A stretch of 64,000 bases of DNA from Amoebophrya sp. A120. Lineage: Eukaryota > Sar > Dinophyceae > Syndiniales > Amoebophryaceae. Where the stretch lies: positions 10,726,298 through 10,790,297 of the forward strand of contig CAJINV010000003.1 of the NCBI GenBank assembly GCA_905178155.1, written 5' to 3'. Positions 1 through 12,022 of the stretch are shown one piece after another; within the stretch, counting starts at the first letter, position 1, and each line of letters begins with the position of its first letter. The notes below the pieces were generated by a model that was given only the letters and a program-made list of their open reading frames with translations, did no database searches and had not been told where the DNA came from. The translations under genes and the position numbers were made by a program.

Positions 1-43
1 TGAACAAGATACCTCCACCACCCTTGTGCAAAAAAAAAAAAAC

Positions 44-3000
44 ACCAGATTCGAACAGAATTTCGTGATTACCATCGGCGTTGATTTTCGCATGAAGACG
101 ATCGAGCGAGGCAACAAGAAGCTACGGGTGCAGGTTTGGGATACCGCGGGACAAGAGCGGTTTCGCACGATCACGCCGGCCTACTACCGAAGTGCAATGG
201 GAGTTGTATACGAGAGTGCATAAATCCTCCTCGCTCCTTCGTCCCCTCGCTTGATGATGTTATTCAACAACCACGCAGCTTTGCCAGTTGTTCATTTTCA
301 ATATGTTCGCTTGACCATGTGGCAATGACTGAGAAGGGACTCCAGCAACTCAAACAGTTACAGTAGCAGCACTACAATCCGCCATAAATTTCAATTTGTC
401 ATGCAGACGACATCGACTTCAAATTCAATCACCTTTGCAGCTAAGTACTGCTTCGGCTTCTGTTGCTGCTCGTCATGGCCTCCAAGAAATGACGGGGAGT
501 GGGACCGAGTTTTGTTGCACTTTCATATGCCCATGTGCTACGACATAACGGATATCAAAAGGAAACACGATCCCCCGTCCCCATATCGAAACGAAGTTTC
601 TGATGTTGGATTTGCGTAGACAAATCAGACCTGTCTTGCTGGAGAGGACTGCAGGCCCATATCAAGCCGGAGTAGAGAGGTTTTGGCCTGGGCGCTTAGC
701 ATGAAGAACGTCCGTAATCTAGAAGGCCCAACAGCATCGCAAACTGTTGGTCATGTAGTGATCTAGGGCCTACCTCCACGCAAGACTGAAGCTTCTACGA
801 GATCCCGAAACGCCTGCGCTCTACATGCAAACGATGACGAGTTGAGCAAATCAGGACCCTAGGACGTTCCGCGTTTTGTTCTCCCGATCTGTATGCCCTG
901 GGCTAGGATTTTACTCAGGACCGGCGCCCTGGATAAAGCCCTTACCCAGGATGGCCGCCCTAGATCAAACCCTAGCCAGGAAGATGCTATGGCACCAATT
1001 TGGCCGACCTCAGGAGGTCCCAGATTCTGGCCAGTTCCTGGATCAAAACTTTAGCCAGGAGCGCCGTCCTAGATAAAGTCGCAGCATACAGAAGGGGAGA
1101 CGTCTCATGATCTTAGCGCTGAGGTCTTGTGATGGTGGAATGATGAATGATGGCGCGCCTTGGATGGTGAATCTTCACAGGATGCAACGCAGCCAGAGGC
1201 TCTCCCCCTGTCTGCTCAGAGATTGAAGCGCTTGCGGTGATTGGCAGACCCTATCAGGTAGAAGCTTTGGCCACTCAGTGGGGCGGGTGTGCTCAAAGTC
1301 CAGCACAAACACAAAGCGCCGGCATAATGAGGCGGAACCTGTGGCGTTGCCATTTTGCAAGACAGGCGCGATCTGTGGCCACAAATCAGCAAAAGAAATA
1401 CTCGAAAACATACCATGCCAATATGAGGAGGGGGAGTCTTTCCTTTTCATAACGGACGACGCGACTTTCGACAACGTGGAGATGTTATCCTGTGCAAAAG
1501 TATCGCATTCGTACTAGCAATGCCAGCTTCGCCTGGAAGTAGGGATTAGAAGATACGCAAACGTCAGCTAGCTAGCATGGCTAGATAGCGAATTAGAAAG
1601 AAAAAAGCGCCGGGCCCCGAAGCAAAACAAAGCGCCGGCGCGCCCAATGTGCTTCGTTGTCGCGGCTCCCGCGCGCCCAGATTGGTCGCTCCATTTCCGG
1701 CTCCCCAATCTGATCGTCCCGGCTCCGAGGTTCCCGATCTGGTCGTCCCGGCTTCGGCGCGCCCAATCTGGTCAACCCGGCCCCGAAGGTGCATGGACGT
1801 GACTCGGTGGCGCCGGACAACTTCGGACCCGTCGGATTATTTTTGGTTGTCCGGCGAAGGTCGTCGGGCGACTTTTGGCCGGCCGTCCGTTCGAGCGCCG
1901 GCCGTCGGACGACTTTTCGCCGTTCGGCGGCCGTCGGACGACTTTTGGCCGTCCGACGGCCGTCGGGCGATTTTTGGCTGTCCGATGGCCGTCGGGCGAC
2001 TTTTGGCCGTCAGACAACTTTCGGTTGCCCGACGGCCGTCGGACGACTTTCGGTTGTCCGGCGGCCGTTGGGCGACTTTTGGCCGTCCGACGGTCGTCGG
2101 GCGACTTTCGGTTGTCCGACGGCCGTCGGACAACTTCTGAGCCGTCGGGTCCGACGGTCGTCGGGCGACTTTTGGCTGTCCGACGGCCGTCGGACAACTT
2201 CTGAGCCGTCGGGTCCGACGGTCGTCGGGCGACTTTTGGCTGTCCGACGGCCGTCGGACAACTTCTGAGCCGTCGGGCGAATTTTGGTTGTCCGAGGATG
2301 GCCGTCGGACATACAACTGCTGAGCCGTCGGGCGACTTTTGTCCCAAGCTCAAACTCGAGCTTGTATCTCAAGTTCAATCTCGAGCTTCTTGTGCCTCAG
2401 ACTCAAACTGGAGTTTCTATCTCAAACTCCAGCGTGTATCTGAGTTTCAAACTCGAGCTGGTGTCTCAAAATCAAACTGGAACTTGTGTCGCAAACTCGA
2501 GCCTCACACTTAAACTCAAACCTGAAGCCCAAGCTCGAGCGTGATGAAACTTAAGCTCGAGTTTGAAACTCGAGCTCATCGATAACTCATATTAATACAA
2601 ACAGAATCCCCTGGCCACAGAGAAACGGCAAAAAATTTCAAGACGCGCGCGCGCGCGCGTTACGCGCGCGCGGGTAACGCGTGCGCGAGCGCGGGCGCGC
2701 GTAATGCGCGCACGCGCGTAACGCGTACAGGGCCGGCAGGTTGCGGGGGCGGGGAATGGGGGGGGCCGCGCCCCCCCCCCCCGGCCGGGCAGGCAGGCAC
2801 GCAGCCGGAAGGGAGCGGCAGCTGGCGGGGGCCGCGCCCCCTCCTCGGCGGCCGGGGGCCGGGCGCCGCGGGCACGCAGGCAGGCGGCCGGGAGCGGCAG
2901 CTGCCGGGGGCGGGGAGTGGGGGGGGCCNNNNNNNNNNNNNNNNNNNNNNNNNNNNNNNNNNNNNNNNNNNNNNNNNNNNNNNNNNNNNNNNNNNNNNNN

Positions 3001-5321
3001 NNNNNNNNNNNNNNNNNNNNNNNNNNNNNNNNNNNNNNNNNNNNNNNNNNNNNNNNNNNNNNNNNNNNNNNNNNNNNNNNNNNNNNNNNNNNNNNNNNNN
3101 NNNNNNNNNNNNNNNNNNNNNNNNNNNNNNNNNNNNNNNNNNNNNNNNNNNNNNNNNNNNNNNNNNNNNNNNNNNNNNNNNNNNNNNNNNNNNNNNNNNN
3201 NNNNNNNNNNNNNNNNNNNNNNNNNNNNNNNNNNNNNNNNNNNNNNNNNNNNNNNNNNNNNNNNNNNNNNNNNNNNNNNNNNNNNNNNNNNNNNNNNNNN
3301 NNNNNNNNNNNNNNNNNNNNNNNNNNNNNNNNNNNNNNNNNNNNNNNNNNNNNNNNNNNNNNNNNNNNNNNNNNNNNNNNNNNNNNNNNNNNNNNNNNNN
3401 NNNNNNNNNNNNNNNNNNNNNNNNNNNNNNNNNNNNNNNNNNNNNNNNNNNNNNNNNNNNNNNNNNNNNNNNNNNNNNNNNNNNNNNNNNNNNNNNNNNN
3501 NNNNNNNNNNNNNNNNNNNNNNNNNNNNNNNNNNNNNNNNNNNNNNNNNNNNNNNNNNNNNNNNNNNNNNNNNNNNNNNNNNNNNNNNNNNNNNNNNNNN
3601 NNNNNNNNNNNNNNNNNNNNNNNNNNNNNNNNNNNNNNNNNNNNNNNNNNNNNNNNNNNNNNNNNNNNNNNNNNGGGCGGGGGAACGGCGGCCGCGGGTC
3701 GGGCGGGCAGGCGGCAGGGATCGGCAGCGGGCCAGGCGGGGGCGCCACGGCCCGATGGGGGCCCGTTACCGATGGGCCCCTGGCTTAACGTTTAGATGGG
3801 GCTGCGCGCCGAAGCGCGGTTGGACGACACCGACGGCACTTTTTGAATTAACGTTTGGACGAAAATCTTGGCGCGCAGTTTTTTATTTTTCGAAGTTTCT
3901 TAATATTTTTCGAACGAACGACAGCGCGCGCGGTTTTTCTACCTAGCCGCACGAATTCCGCGGCCTTCAGTCTGTAACTTTTTGCTTTAACTGTACTGGC
4001 CAGGGGCCGGACTGCTTTCCCTAGTATTGTAGATATATAAGATTGCTTGCAAACATGCATTACAAATCTTTTTCTTGAGGTCGTAGATCAGCACGACTAC
4101 AAATTTCATTTCTCATGCTGGGAAAATTTAAATTTGTAAATGTAATGCGTTTATTTTTGTACGAGTACTACGTACAGAGCGATATTTTTGCAATGCATAG
4201 ATGTGGCTAAATAACCTCGACCAGCACGGCAGTTCCGCTATGACCTTCGTAGATGGAGTCTTAATCTCAACCAACGGAGCATAATTTATTTATAAAGAAA
4301 AATAAATGATGAAGAAGATAATCTGTCACTGTCTAGCTCTACTCGTCTGGGTACTGAGCATAACATTAGACCTGGCGCTCCTGCAGATTAGGAGCGCCAG
4401 GTCTCGTGGCGACAGGAATTCGTTGGCATTTAAAGACGCAGCACGCGGACGAGACTCTCACGTCACTGTCTACAATTACAATTGCTCCAGTTGGGTTTGA
4501 TGCTTCTTCAGCTGGCCATTTCATATCCGACGTCCAGAAAATTTTGATCGGCAACAAGAGCGACCTGGAGGAAAAGCGAAAAGTGCCGAAGGAGCGCGGC
4601 TTCGAGCTCGCGGCCAAGCATAAAATGCAGTTTTACGAGACCTCCGCGAAAACGGGGGATTTTGTCGAGGACTATCCACAGAAAATTTACCATGCGCGTA
4701 TGTCTCATTGTGTTTTTGCATGACGTCAATGTCAATGATTTTTACTCTTTATAAGTTTTTCGTATTTGCAGATGCAGTGTCATTGTGTATGATTGTGATT
4801 CCAAGCGGCGAAGAAAATTCGTCGTGTGTATCATTATTTTGTAATGATCCAAATAGTAGAAGTAGACGAAAAGAAATAAGTACTAAGTACAAGGATTGTC
4901 GCAATCGCGCTCATTGTTCCAGTAAATCTAAATGATCCTGTTGCGCGCTCTCTCGCTATGATTTCCGTTTTGCTGAAAATTAGTAGAACAGGTCATGCGT
5001 TTTGTACTAAGTGTAAGTACGTTGACGTCGCATGCGGGAAATGATTTGTACTCCTTGTATAAGGGCGCCTTCAATGACATCGCCGACGCCGTAGTTGTCT
5101 GTAGGTACTCTGGCGATGCAGCAGGTAGCAATACTGCAAGTCCCTCGGCAGCGGGTGGCAAAAATACAACTGGAGCAAGTGCGCCCTCCGGTTCTAGTGC
5201 AGCCGCCTCCTCAGCAGGAAGCGGCTCAGCAGGGCAAAGCGGTAACATCACGCTCACAGCAGAGAATGCAGCAGGTCCGGGAGGACACAAGAACAAAAAA
5301 AAAGGGAAGTGTGCCTGTTGA
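44..5321 (+). CDS. Rab8/Rab1-type small GTPase, 5'-truncated at window edge
   Basis: Small GTPase that would direct vesicle docking by switching between GDP- and GTP-bound forms on membranes. The P-loop exon lies outside the window. Seen in order: switch I ([13 protein letters not shown]), G3 WDTAGQERF and YYRSAMG in the exon at about 50-205; CYDITD in an exon at about 525-552; [10 protein letters not shown] resuming at 1457; a tentative short exon near 4416-4453; G4 GNKSD and G5 ETSAK at about 4530-4660; a last exon from about 5068 with [10 protein letters not shown], a Gly/Ser/Ala-rich hypervariable tail and a C-terminal Lys-rich KCAC. The C-x-C ending is the double-geranylgeranylation signal of Rabs. 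The family call is secure; Rab8 versus Rab1 is inferred from the switch region. The first intron has imperfect TIRs, the second is a 904-bp introner, and the third spans about 3 kb with an assembly gap. The joint in the FDNVEM-to-HADE region is not resolved. Confidence 0.88.
206..524 (+). mobile_element. Introner-like intron 1 of the Rab gene
   Basis: The intron begins GTATACGAGAGTGCATAA. The reverse complement of its end reads GCATATGAAAGTGCAACAA, an imperfect terminal inverted repeat of about 18 bp. It separates YYRSAMGV from CYDITD. No clear target duplication is visible and the exact splice points are uncertain. Confidence 0.5.
553..1456 (+). mobile_element. Introner, family A, in the Rab gene (904 bp)
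   Basis: The intron lies between two copies of the 9-bp repeat CATAACGGA (544-552 and 1448-1456). Codons are in the same register at both copies, so joining them gives CYDITD followed by DATFDNVEM, the expected Rab sequence. Element ends are inverted: TATCAAAAGG at the left, and CCTTTT preceded by GGGGGAG at the right. The subterminal 100 bp at each end match the introner at 63061-63392. No registration of the repeat gives GT-AG. Confidence 0.85.
888..1076 (+). repeat. Degenerate minisatellite inside the family A introner
   Basis: About five diverged units of roughly 32-40 bp, each carrying a CCTGG...TAGCCAGGA-like core (for example near 897, 930, 962, 1030 and 1063). The open frame across it looks like a by-product of the repetition. 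Confidence 0.6.
1810..2345 (+). repeat. GACGGCCGTCGG tandem repeat array
   Basis: More than 15 imperfect copies of a unit of about 27-30 bp built on GTCCGACGGCCGTCGG plus CGACTTTTGGC. The core GACGGCCGTC is itself palindromic. Later copies form a higher-order unit of about 70 bp (near 2125-2270). Long open frames exist on both strands, as expected for a stop-poor repeat. It lies within the third Rab intron. Confidence 0.85.
2346..2585 (+). repeat. AAACTCGAGCTT-type simple tandem repeat
   Basis: A run of imperfect 12-18 bp units around CTCAAACTCGAGCTTG, with many CTCGAG or near-CTCGAG hexamers, directly after the GACGGCCGTC array. Intronic. Confidence 0.75.
2643..3790. repeat. CG microsatellite, GC-rich tract and assembly gap
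   Basis: 2643-2725 is a (CG)n tract with CGTAACGCG interruptions. 2740-2928 and 3675-3790 are extremely G/C-rich with GGCGGCCGGG-like units. 2929-3674 is a 746-base run of N. The flanks suggest that the gap is an unsequenced GC-rich tandem array inside a Rab intron. Confidence 0.85.
4369..4403. repeat. Perfect 14-bp hairpin
   Basis: GACCTGGCGCTCCT and its exact reverse complement are separated by a 7-nt loop. It lies just upstream of the likely 3' splice site of the long Rab intron. No U-run follows on either side, so a terminator role is unlikely. Confidence 0.8.
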
Positions 5322-6246
5322 TGTGCTAAAATTTTCTTCAGAATTAGGCAACCACGTGACCTTTAATATTTTGCTGTGTCAGTTTGTGGCCTGTGGCTGT
5401 AAGTGTGTGCCTCTGGTAGGTGAAGCTGTGGATAGTCTGATGTAGAAAGAAAAGCTTTCGCTTCTCCGAAGGCTCTACGTAGCTGCAAGCCCGTGGCTGT
5501 AGCGATCACGTTTATTGAAGATATTTGGTGAACATGGGTTCAGCTGCCGTCCTGCCGCTACTAACAAGTAAAGCTCTTGCGCTAAGTTTTCGTCCTTGAT
5601 CGAGGTGGGAGTGGCACAGCTGAGAGTTCGCTGGCGAGGTAGACTCGTCATGTTATCACTCCCTATGTAAGAGAGGCATCTGAAGACCTTCTGCACTCAG
5701 CAGTGGTTATGGAGGTGAGATGTTTTTTTAGTTCTCGCACAATTAAAAGACCTAGACCTACATAGCCCCTACCCGGGCAAAAAGGAAGCTGCAGCTCCTC
5801 TCTGCCAGCTCCTGTATGCGTTCCGATTTGGTTATCTCGTCTGGTTTGGCTGCGTTGTGCATGTGCTCGTGGCATGTCGGTGCACTTAGTCAAAACCTGA
5901 GAGTGAGATCGCTCCTGACGCGGAGAGTGAATGAGGCAGTGGCACATGCAATTGCGGAGCATTTTTTTCCTACTTTATGACCTTTTTTCTTCTTTCAAAT
6001 GATGAAGGCTGGTATTGAAGCCGATCAGAGATGATATTGGGGGGAACCGACAGACCTACTCTTTTATCTTCGTAGTTAGAAATGCGACTGATACAAACAT
6101 TCTGTTTCTGGGAACATGACAAGAAAAAGTAGAATGAACTACGTGTTGAGATTTGCTGTTCATGAGTGGCGCTTGTAAGAAAACCTGACTTCGTGTTGTA
6201 ATTGTGTATTTCGTTATAGGTTTCGTTTTGCCAGACCAAAATCATC
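5322..6246. other. Intergenic, no gene recognised
   Basis: Short open frames only, without family motifs. I see no tRNA cloverleaf, clear promoter or repeat. It presumably holds the 3' end of the Rab transcript and the 5' leader of the next (+) gene. Confidence 0.5.
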
Positions 6247-9200
6247 ATGCAGCTGCATGAATTCATCTACTTTATCTTTTTGTTCTTTGCATCTTCAAGC
6301 GTCCTTCATCCTCTTGGCCTTGTCGTCAGCGCCAACGAGGAGTACAAGGTACTAGACCCTGTTTACGCCGGCACCAACATTGTATACGAAAACCCGAATA
6401 TATATGCCGGAAGCAAGTGCCAAGACAACCAGATTTTTCGTGACGAGGCAAACTTGCCGTGCTCTTACTGGATCGGGAAGGCCAGCTGCCGCGATGAGGC
6501 GACGCAGCGGAAGGGCTACTCGGCGTTCGGCGTCGAGCAGTTGCTTTGCAACTGCCCACGGGCCTGCGGCTTGGGAGAGACTGGCAATTGCCGGTCGGTC
6601 CGGTGCCTGCGGCGATGCCGCGCACCCAGGGGGCCCGTGCACAGCATTACGCAACTTGGACAGGGCGCGACGCATTTGCTGCCGAACTACTGCGTTCTTG
6701 CATTGCCAAATGGGCAATCCTGCACGCATCCGCACATGTGCCAAAGCGGCTACTGCGACCCGTTTCAGCGTCAGTGCCGCCAATCCTCTTCGGTCGCCGG
6801 CTTCGCCGTTTCGGACACAGCCTCCATGACGTCATATTGACTGTAACTATGTCTGGGTCTCCTGGTAATAGGATGGACATAGAGCCTTTATTTTCGTGCA
6901 GCAAACTCACAAGACCACAAATCAAATTCAAATCAAGCACTTCTGTTTTTCTTTTTGCCACTGCATGAGCGCCAAGAACGGAAAGGTCCTGCTGTCCATT
7001 TCTTGCTACGCATAGAATACTAGCGAATTACTTGCGTCTTCATCCGACTTGGCAGGTTGCACGCACATCGGGACTGTGATGGCGGAGCCGGATCTGAGTC
7101 GGATCTCCAAGCCATGAGAAGAAATGTGTACCTAAAGCAAGTTCCAAAAAATGCACGTTGACAAAAACAATAAATGCGCGCAAGTGATTATCTTCAAAGC
7201 GGCTTTGAATGGGTAATGGGTAAGCCCGCCAGCGCCAGCCCCAGACATATGCGCCACGCATACGTCAGATTCTGTCGCGATACGCACACAAGGCACCACG
7301 GACGAGGAGCTGGAGTCTCTCTATGTTTGCGACGGTCGCGGCGAGGTGCTGTCGTCCGCCAAATGGGGTAAGTGCCACAATTTTGGCGCTGACGTCGATC
7401 CAAGCCTGGCACAATGCCGCTGCCGGTTTTCGTTTTTGCTGCAGTACTGGGCCAACCACTGGGCGCCCTGCCATACACAAGCGGCGGGAAAGAACTTTTG
7501 CACCTACTTCGGCGACCAAGACCGGCACGTGCGAATCGCGATGAAGTTTTCCTTGCTTCTTCCAGAGGACGCAACTACCGCCACTTTCTCCCGCGATGTG
7601 TACATCAAAACCGCTGTTGCCGCCGCTATCGAGACAGCTGTCGCCACACCGTGTCCAAGCCTTGCCGTGTTCGACATTGCGCTGGAAACGATTGAAGTGA
7701 GCGGCTCTGGCTTTCGCAGTGCGCCCCCGTACAACGCGGTGCCTCGGGAAACCAGGATCGTCGCGAAGCTGCTTGTCGCACAGTCAAAGGCAACACTGGC
7801 AAGAACTTGCCTCGTGAGCTCGGCGTTTCGCACCGCATTTCGTGCCGAATTCGGTGCGGATTACCGCGACCGCGAACACAAGTGCCGGTTTTCGCGGCAG
7901 CTTCTGAACGAGGGAAGCGCCGCGGTCTTTTGCAAAGGCGAGCTCGCTGCTGTTTACGCAAACTCCTACGCGCAACTGTTTCACCAGAATGCCGTTGACG
8001 GGTCGACGGCCTATCAACAGGCATACCTAACCATTTTTCAGCGGACGCAAAATTTGATTACGGAGCCGGTGATTCTGATTGAATCCGTGGATGCGGTGTC
8101 CGAACTGCCCGCGCACGAGTCGAATGCAGCTTCGGCGACCGACTATGAAACTATCTCAACAGTGGCTCGTCCTTTCGCAAATAACGGCGCGGAAGGCAAT
8201 TTCAGCTCGGGACTACTGGCGGCGTCTTCTGCCACGACTACCACGACAGCAATTTACTTTTCCAATAACCACCTGCCTTTGCCAGAGCAGGGTGCTGACA
8301 TGGAAGCGAATACCTTCCACACGAGTACCACGACAACCACCACCACCAATCTAGCCTATTCACTGCGCGCCAGCGTGAAGCTGTCTGTCATCCCGCCGCC
8401 CGGAACGATTTGCATTATGAGAGTGTCAAGGTTGGATGAAATCGACAGGGTGAATAAAACATTGCCTCGTGCGTATTCAAATCGATACAAATGCAAGTGT
8501 CTCCCTCCATCATTCGTAAGTGGTGCCTTACTAATTTAGCCAACGTTCTTCAGATTGCTGCTTTATCATTCTGTCATGTTGCGTAGCGGAAAGACCGGCC
8601 GGGGCGCTCCTCCTGTCCTGTTCTTTCGCAACCCTTCCCGTGCGGCTAGCCACGCTTACTTACAGCCGGCCTCACTTTCTATTCCTGCAAGACAGGCACA
8701 ACTCGAGGCCCCGCATTATGTCTTGTTCTTGCGTTGCAAGTTTATTCCGCCACTTTCTTGTCGATTTCCAAACAATCCTGACCACGCTTCCATATGCAGC
8801 GCAGCGTACTTAGTGTCACAGCTAAGCAGTCCTTTCCGCAACGGGATCGCACGATATCTCGACGTTGCGCCGGAGTCCGTTAGTCTGCTAGACGCCAACT
8901 GTCTACCGGAGTACCTAGTCCCAACGCCGGTAACGAGCACGAGTGTAGCTGGAGCAACGCCCGCCTGGGCTGCAACCAGCAGCGCGATTGGAGGTGGTCC
9001 GGAGCGGGTGCGCAAACAAGTACGGCGGCGATTGGGTATCGGTTTTCGCGCTGAGATCGCGTACCAGGTAAGTGGCTTCACAGACAGAGACACCGCTAGC
9101 GCCGCAGGCGACCGCGTTTCGGTCACCGACAGTGCACAGGCCGCGGTGTTTGAGCAAACGCTGCATGCATGCTTCTCGGAGCACGACCCGGAACTTGGAG

Positions 9201-11131
9201 TGCTGTCCGTTGCTCAAGGGTCTACTTTGCCGACAGTTTCCGTCGCGGGCGGAAATGGAAGCATACGGGGGGCGGATGGTGCTGCAGCAAGCGCAGGGAT
9301 GAGCCCGACTGTGATCGCGCTCCTTGTCTGCTTTCTTTTGCTGGTTGCCTGTGTGCCCGCAATCGGAGTCGTATTGCGCCGCTACGAAATGCTTTCGCCG
9401 GCATGGACTGCTCGGGTTGACTGGTTTCAGAGGCAGTTGCTGCACCCATTCTACAACAAGCTGCTGGCCCTTACCCACCCACCTGTGGCTCGTGGATATC
9501 TGAAACCGGAGCGGGCGGAGAAAAATCAGCTGCGATTTGGAAAGAAAGCAACTTCAGGAGACGTGGCAGAATCGAAAAACTCCCGAGGAAAGTACGTTGA
9601 CGAGGAGATCTCCTCTGTCGCTGGCGAAAGTGAAGATGGTTCTTTTGGTGCTGCTTTTCCCAGTAGATCAGATCTGGAGTGGTCGTCGTCTCCGAGCAAC
9701 AAGTTGTCAGACACGACAACAAGTGCCGCGGCTAGGAGTAGAGACAATCTCCATCGAGCTCCATTTGTTGCAGAAACTAAGGACAATCAAAATGCTACAA
9801 AGGATACGTCCCTTTCAACAAGCAACAATAAAATGCTTCGCTTCAATAATGTCGAAGGCGATGAAGTTGAAGAAGCTGCAGGGATGAAACATGAAAAAGA
9901 GACGAGATCATGTTCCTCGAGCACCACAATAAGAAACGAAAGAACTACTGACCCCGGGTCAGCCGACGCAGCAGGACTAGAGAGCCCTACAAAACCGACT
10001 GGCGGTGGCGGCACCATCTACCTGCAGGACCTTGCTGCCCTCGGGAAGACTGCGCCAAGATACGTGAAAAACAATTTTGATCGCGTCCTTAATCGCGTGC
10101 GGTGTGGGTTTTCAGGACTCCTCCAAAGTGGGAAGTCACGGCAACATACCGGCAAAGTGGCACCTGCTTCGTCCGCCTTGTCAAATGGTTGTGGTTCATC
10201 TGCAGGACGGTACCACCTGGATCGAGAAGCCCAAGCGGATGCTGTGGGTGGTCACCTCCACATCACCGTTGAAAAATCACAGTCGGGAATTGATTCTGTT
10301 TCTGCCGATACCCGGCTACGAGAGACTAGTACTGCCAAGGGGGGCGAAATAAATAGCATAAGTGCTGCAATCGAAGCACGAGCAAGTGCTGCCGATAGAA
10401 ATAGTGACCAGGAACCGATCTTTGCACGACCATTCGAAACAGGAGCCGCATCTTCGTGGGAGCCACCAGATCCAGAGAATTTTCAGGCAACAATATTGTC
10501 TGCAATAGATGAAAAAGGCGAGAGTCCGTACCTTATTTCGCACTTTTCGCCTCTGCGGCCAGCGGGGGTGGACAACATTCCGGTGCCCGCTCTTCTAAGG
10601 AACGGCGGCGTGATGCGGGCAGCATCCCAGTTGTTACCGCAAAGTCCGCCGGAGCCGGACGAGAAACAAAGTAACACTGGGCAGGTACATCTTGGAAGTC
10701 AAGCCCTTGCCATTCCCCCAGCTAATTCCAGCGGTATTCTGCACACAGTCGGCACCGCAGGAGGCCACACGGAGCCACAACACGCAACAGAAAGCGAAAT
10801 CGCCCAACAGCATGAGCACTACATGCTATATAATATGCAGGCTGTCCAGGAGCTGCACCTGCAGCAGCAGGTTACCAACCAGTGGCAGGCGCCGCAGCAC
10901 CTTCACCAGCAGCAGCATCAAGTGCTCTTCGGCCGACGTCAACAGGAAGCTACAAGTGGCGCAGCTGCAGTGGGGCAGTCTCACTACCACCCGGCCCAGT
11001 CAGCAACCAGCACTGCAGCTCATGTGCTAGTAAAGGCACAGAACTCACAAATGAGAATGACTCTCGATGCGGGAAATGTCTACCACCAGCAACAGCTGCA
11101 GCGGCAGCTGGGTTCGTTTTGGATGACTTGA
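6247..11131 (+). CDS. Large type I membrane protein with Cys-rich ectodomain, unknown function
   Basis: Exon 1 (6247-6834) starts with a hydrophobic signal peptide (YFIFLFFASSSVLHPLG) and encodes a Cys-rich region with several C-x-C and C-x3-C pairs. These include CTHPHMCQSGYCDPFQRQC, a spacing like small secreted disulphide modules. Exon 2 begins after 7267 and keeps Cys-rich character (WGKCHNF, CRCRFSFLL), followed by a Thr-rich stretch. A second intron ends at 8553; the best phase-compatible GT-AG donor I can find is 8431. Exon 3 runs to 11131. It contains one membrane segment (VIALLVCFLLLVACVPAIGV, near 9310-9370) followed by WTARVDWFQRQLLHPFY, then a roughly 600-residue Ser-rich tail ending in Gln/His-rich sequence. 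Total is about 1,440 residues. The topology is seen in the sequence. A receptor or surface-adhesion role is only inference; I recognise no named family. Confidence 0.75.
6835..7267 (+). mobile_element. Introner, family B, 433 bp
   Basis: Flanked by ACGTCA at 6829-6834 and 7262-7267, both in the same codon register, giving SMTS joined to DSVAIRTQG. The left end carries ATGTCTGGGTCTCCTGG. The reverse complement of the right end carries ATATGTCTGGGGCTGG. No registration yields GT-AG; one yields GT-AC. Confidence 0.8.
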
Positions 11132-11679
11132 CTTCATCTACGTGTACGTGCCCAAAATTAAATGTATTGACTTTGACCTCAAAATTAGATTTATTTGTTT
11201 TCTTCTTCTTGATAAGTTCTTCGCGATTTTTCCGGGGACGAGGAGGTACTCTTGAACTACAAAAGTACAAAAAACAGTTGATCCCGATAGGTCTGATTAC
11301 TTCTTTTCTTTTCAGTGTATTGCAGACTTAGCTTCTTTATTTGGCCGCAAGCAGGCAACCAGCATGATGCAACACCTTTCTGAAACATACGCCATCATCA
11401 AAACCGTCTAAGAGTGTATTTCTGACAAAGTTCTTGAAGATGGAGGCGGAGTTGTAGATGCATATAGTCTGGTGATGCAGAAGCGCCAGAATGGATGTTG
11501 AGTGTAAGCACAAATTTGCCTGATGGTGATGACTTTGGCAAGTACAACTCTTCTTCCCAACGTATTCGTATCTTCAATTCGAGCAGCATTTTGAAAACAA
11601 CTACTTTAGGCGCTGCAAGCGTCACAGCGCGAAAAAGAGATAGCGTTCTGCGTTCCGAAAGAAAATAAGTCTGCCGCTG

Positions 11680-11870
11680 GAATGGATGCATGGAAAAAAA
11701 TACATGATCGTGGAATAAACGGGTTTAGGGTTTTTACTTGTATAGCGACGCAGTAGTATACAAAATAGCTTACAGATCATTTTATTTGTAAGACGACCTA
11801 ATACATAAACGGGTTTAGGGTTCCGGCTTGTGTTCAGGCCTGAGAGGCGTCCACACTGCTCCTTTCATTC
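11680..11870 (+). repeat. Dispersed repeat module A with telomere-like motifs
   Basis: Matches 38268-38450 in the same orientation. Both copies contain two GGTTTAGGG-type motifs about 90 bp apart (the first two here near 11721 and 11811), ATAGCGACGC and GGCTTGTGTTCAGGCCTGAG. Copies differ by scattered substitutions and small indels. Confidence 0.85.
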
Positions 11871-12022
11871 TAGTCGTATAACACGCCCAACGATTAAATC
11901 CTAAAAGAGTTTAAAAAATGCTATCTAGCTTTTGAATTTACTATGCGTATAGCTATGTAAAACGTGATTAGCTAGGTGGTTAAATAGCTATGAGGAACGA
12001 CCGCTCCGGATGTGTCTCCTAA
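11871..12022 (+). repeat. Dispersed repeat module B
   Basis: The reverse complement of this 150-bp block is found almost unchanged at 37927-38081, from ATAACACGCCCAACGATTAA to GGAACGACCGCTCCGGATGT. Modules A and B are adjacent here. At 38 kb they are separated by 95-bp repeats and module B is inverted. Confidence 0.9.

Noticed and set aside
1649-2378. Long overlapping open frames on both strands
   Set aside because: They follow the period of the GACGGCCGTC repeat and lack any protein-like pattern or splice signals.
2660-3946. Open frames of 290-400 codons
   Set aside because: They exist only because they run through the run of N.
4369-4403. Perfect hairpin considered as a terminator
   Set aside because: There is no U-tract, and the locus is an intron of a eukaryotic gene.
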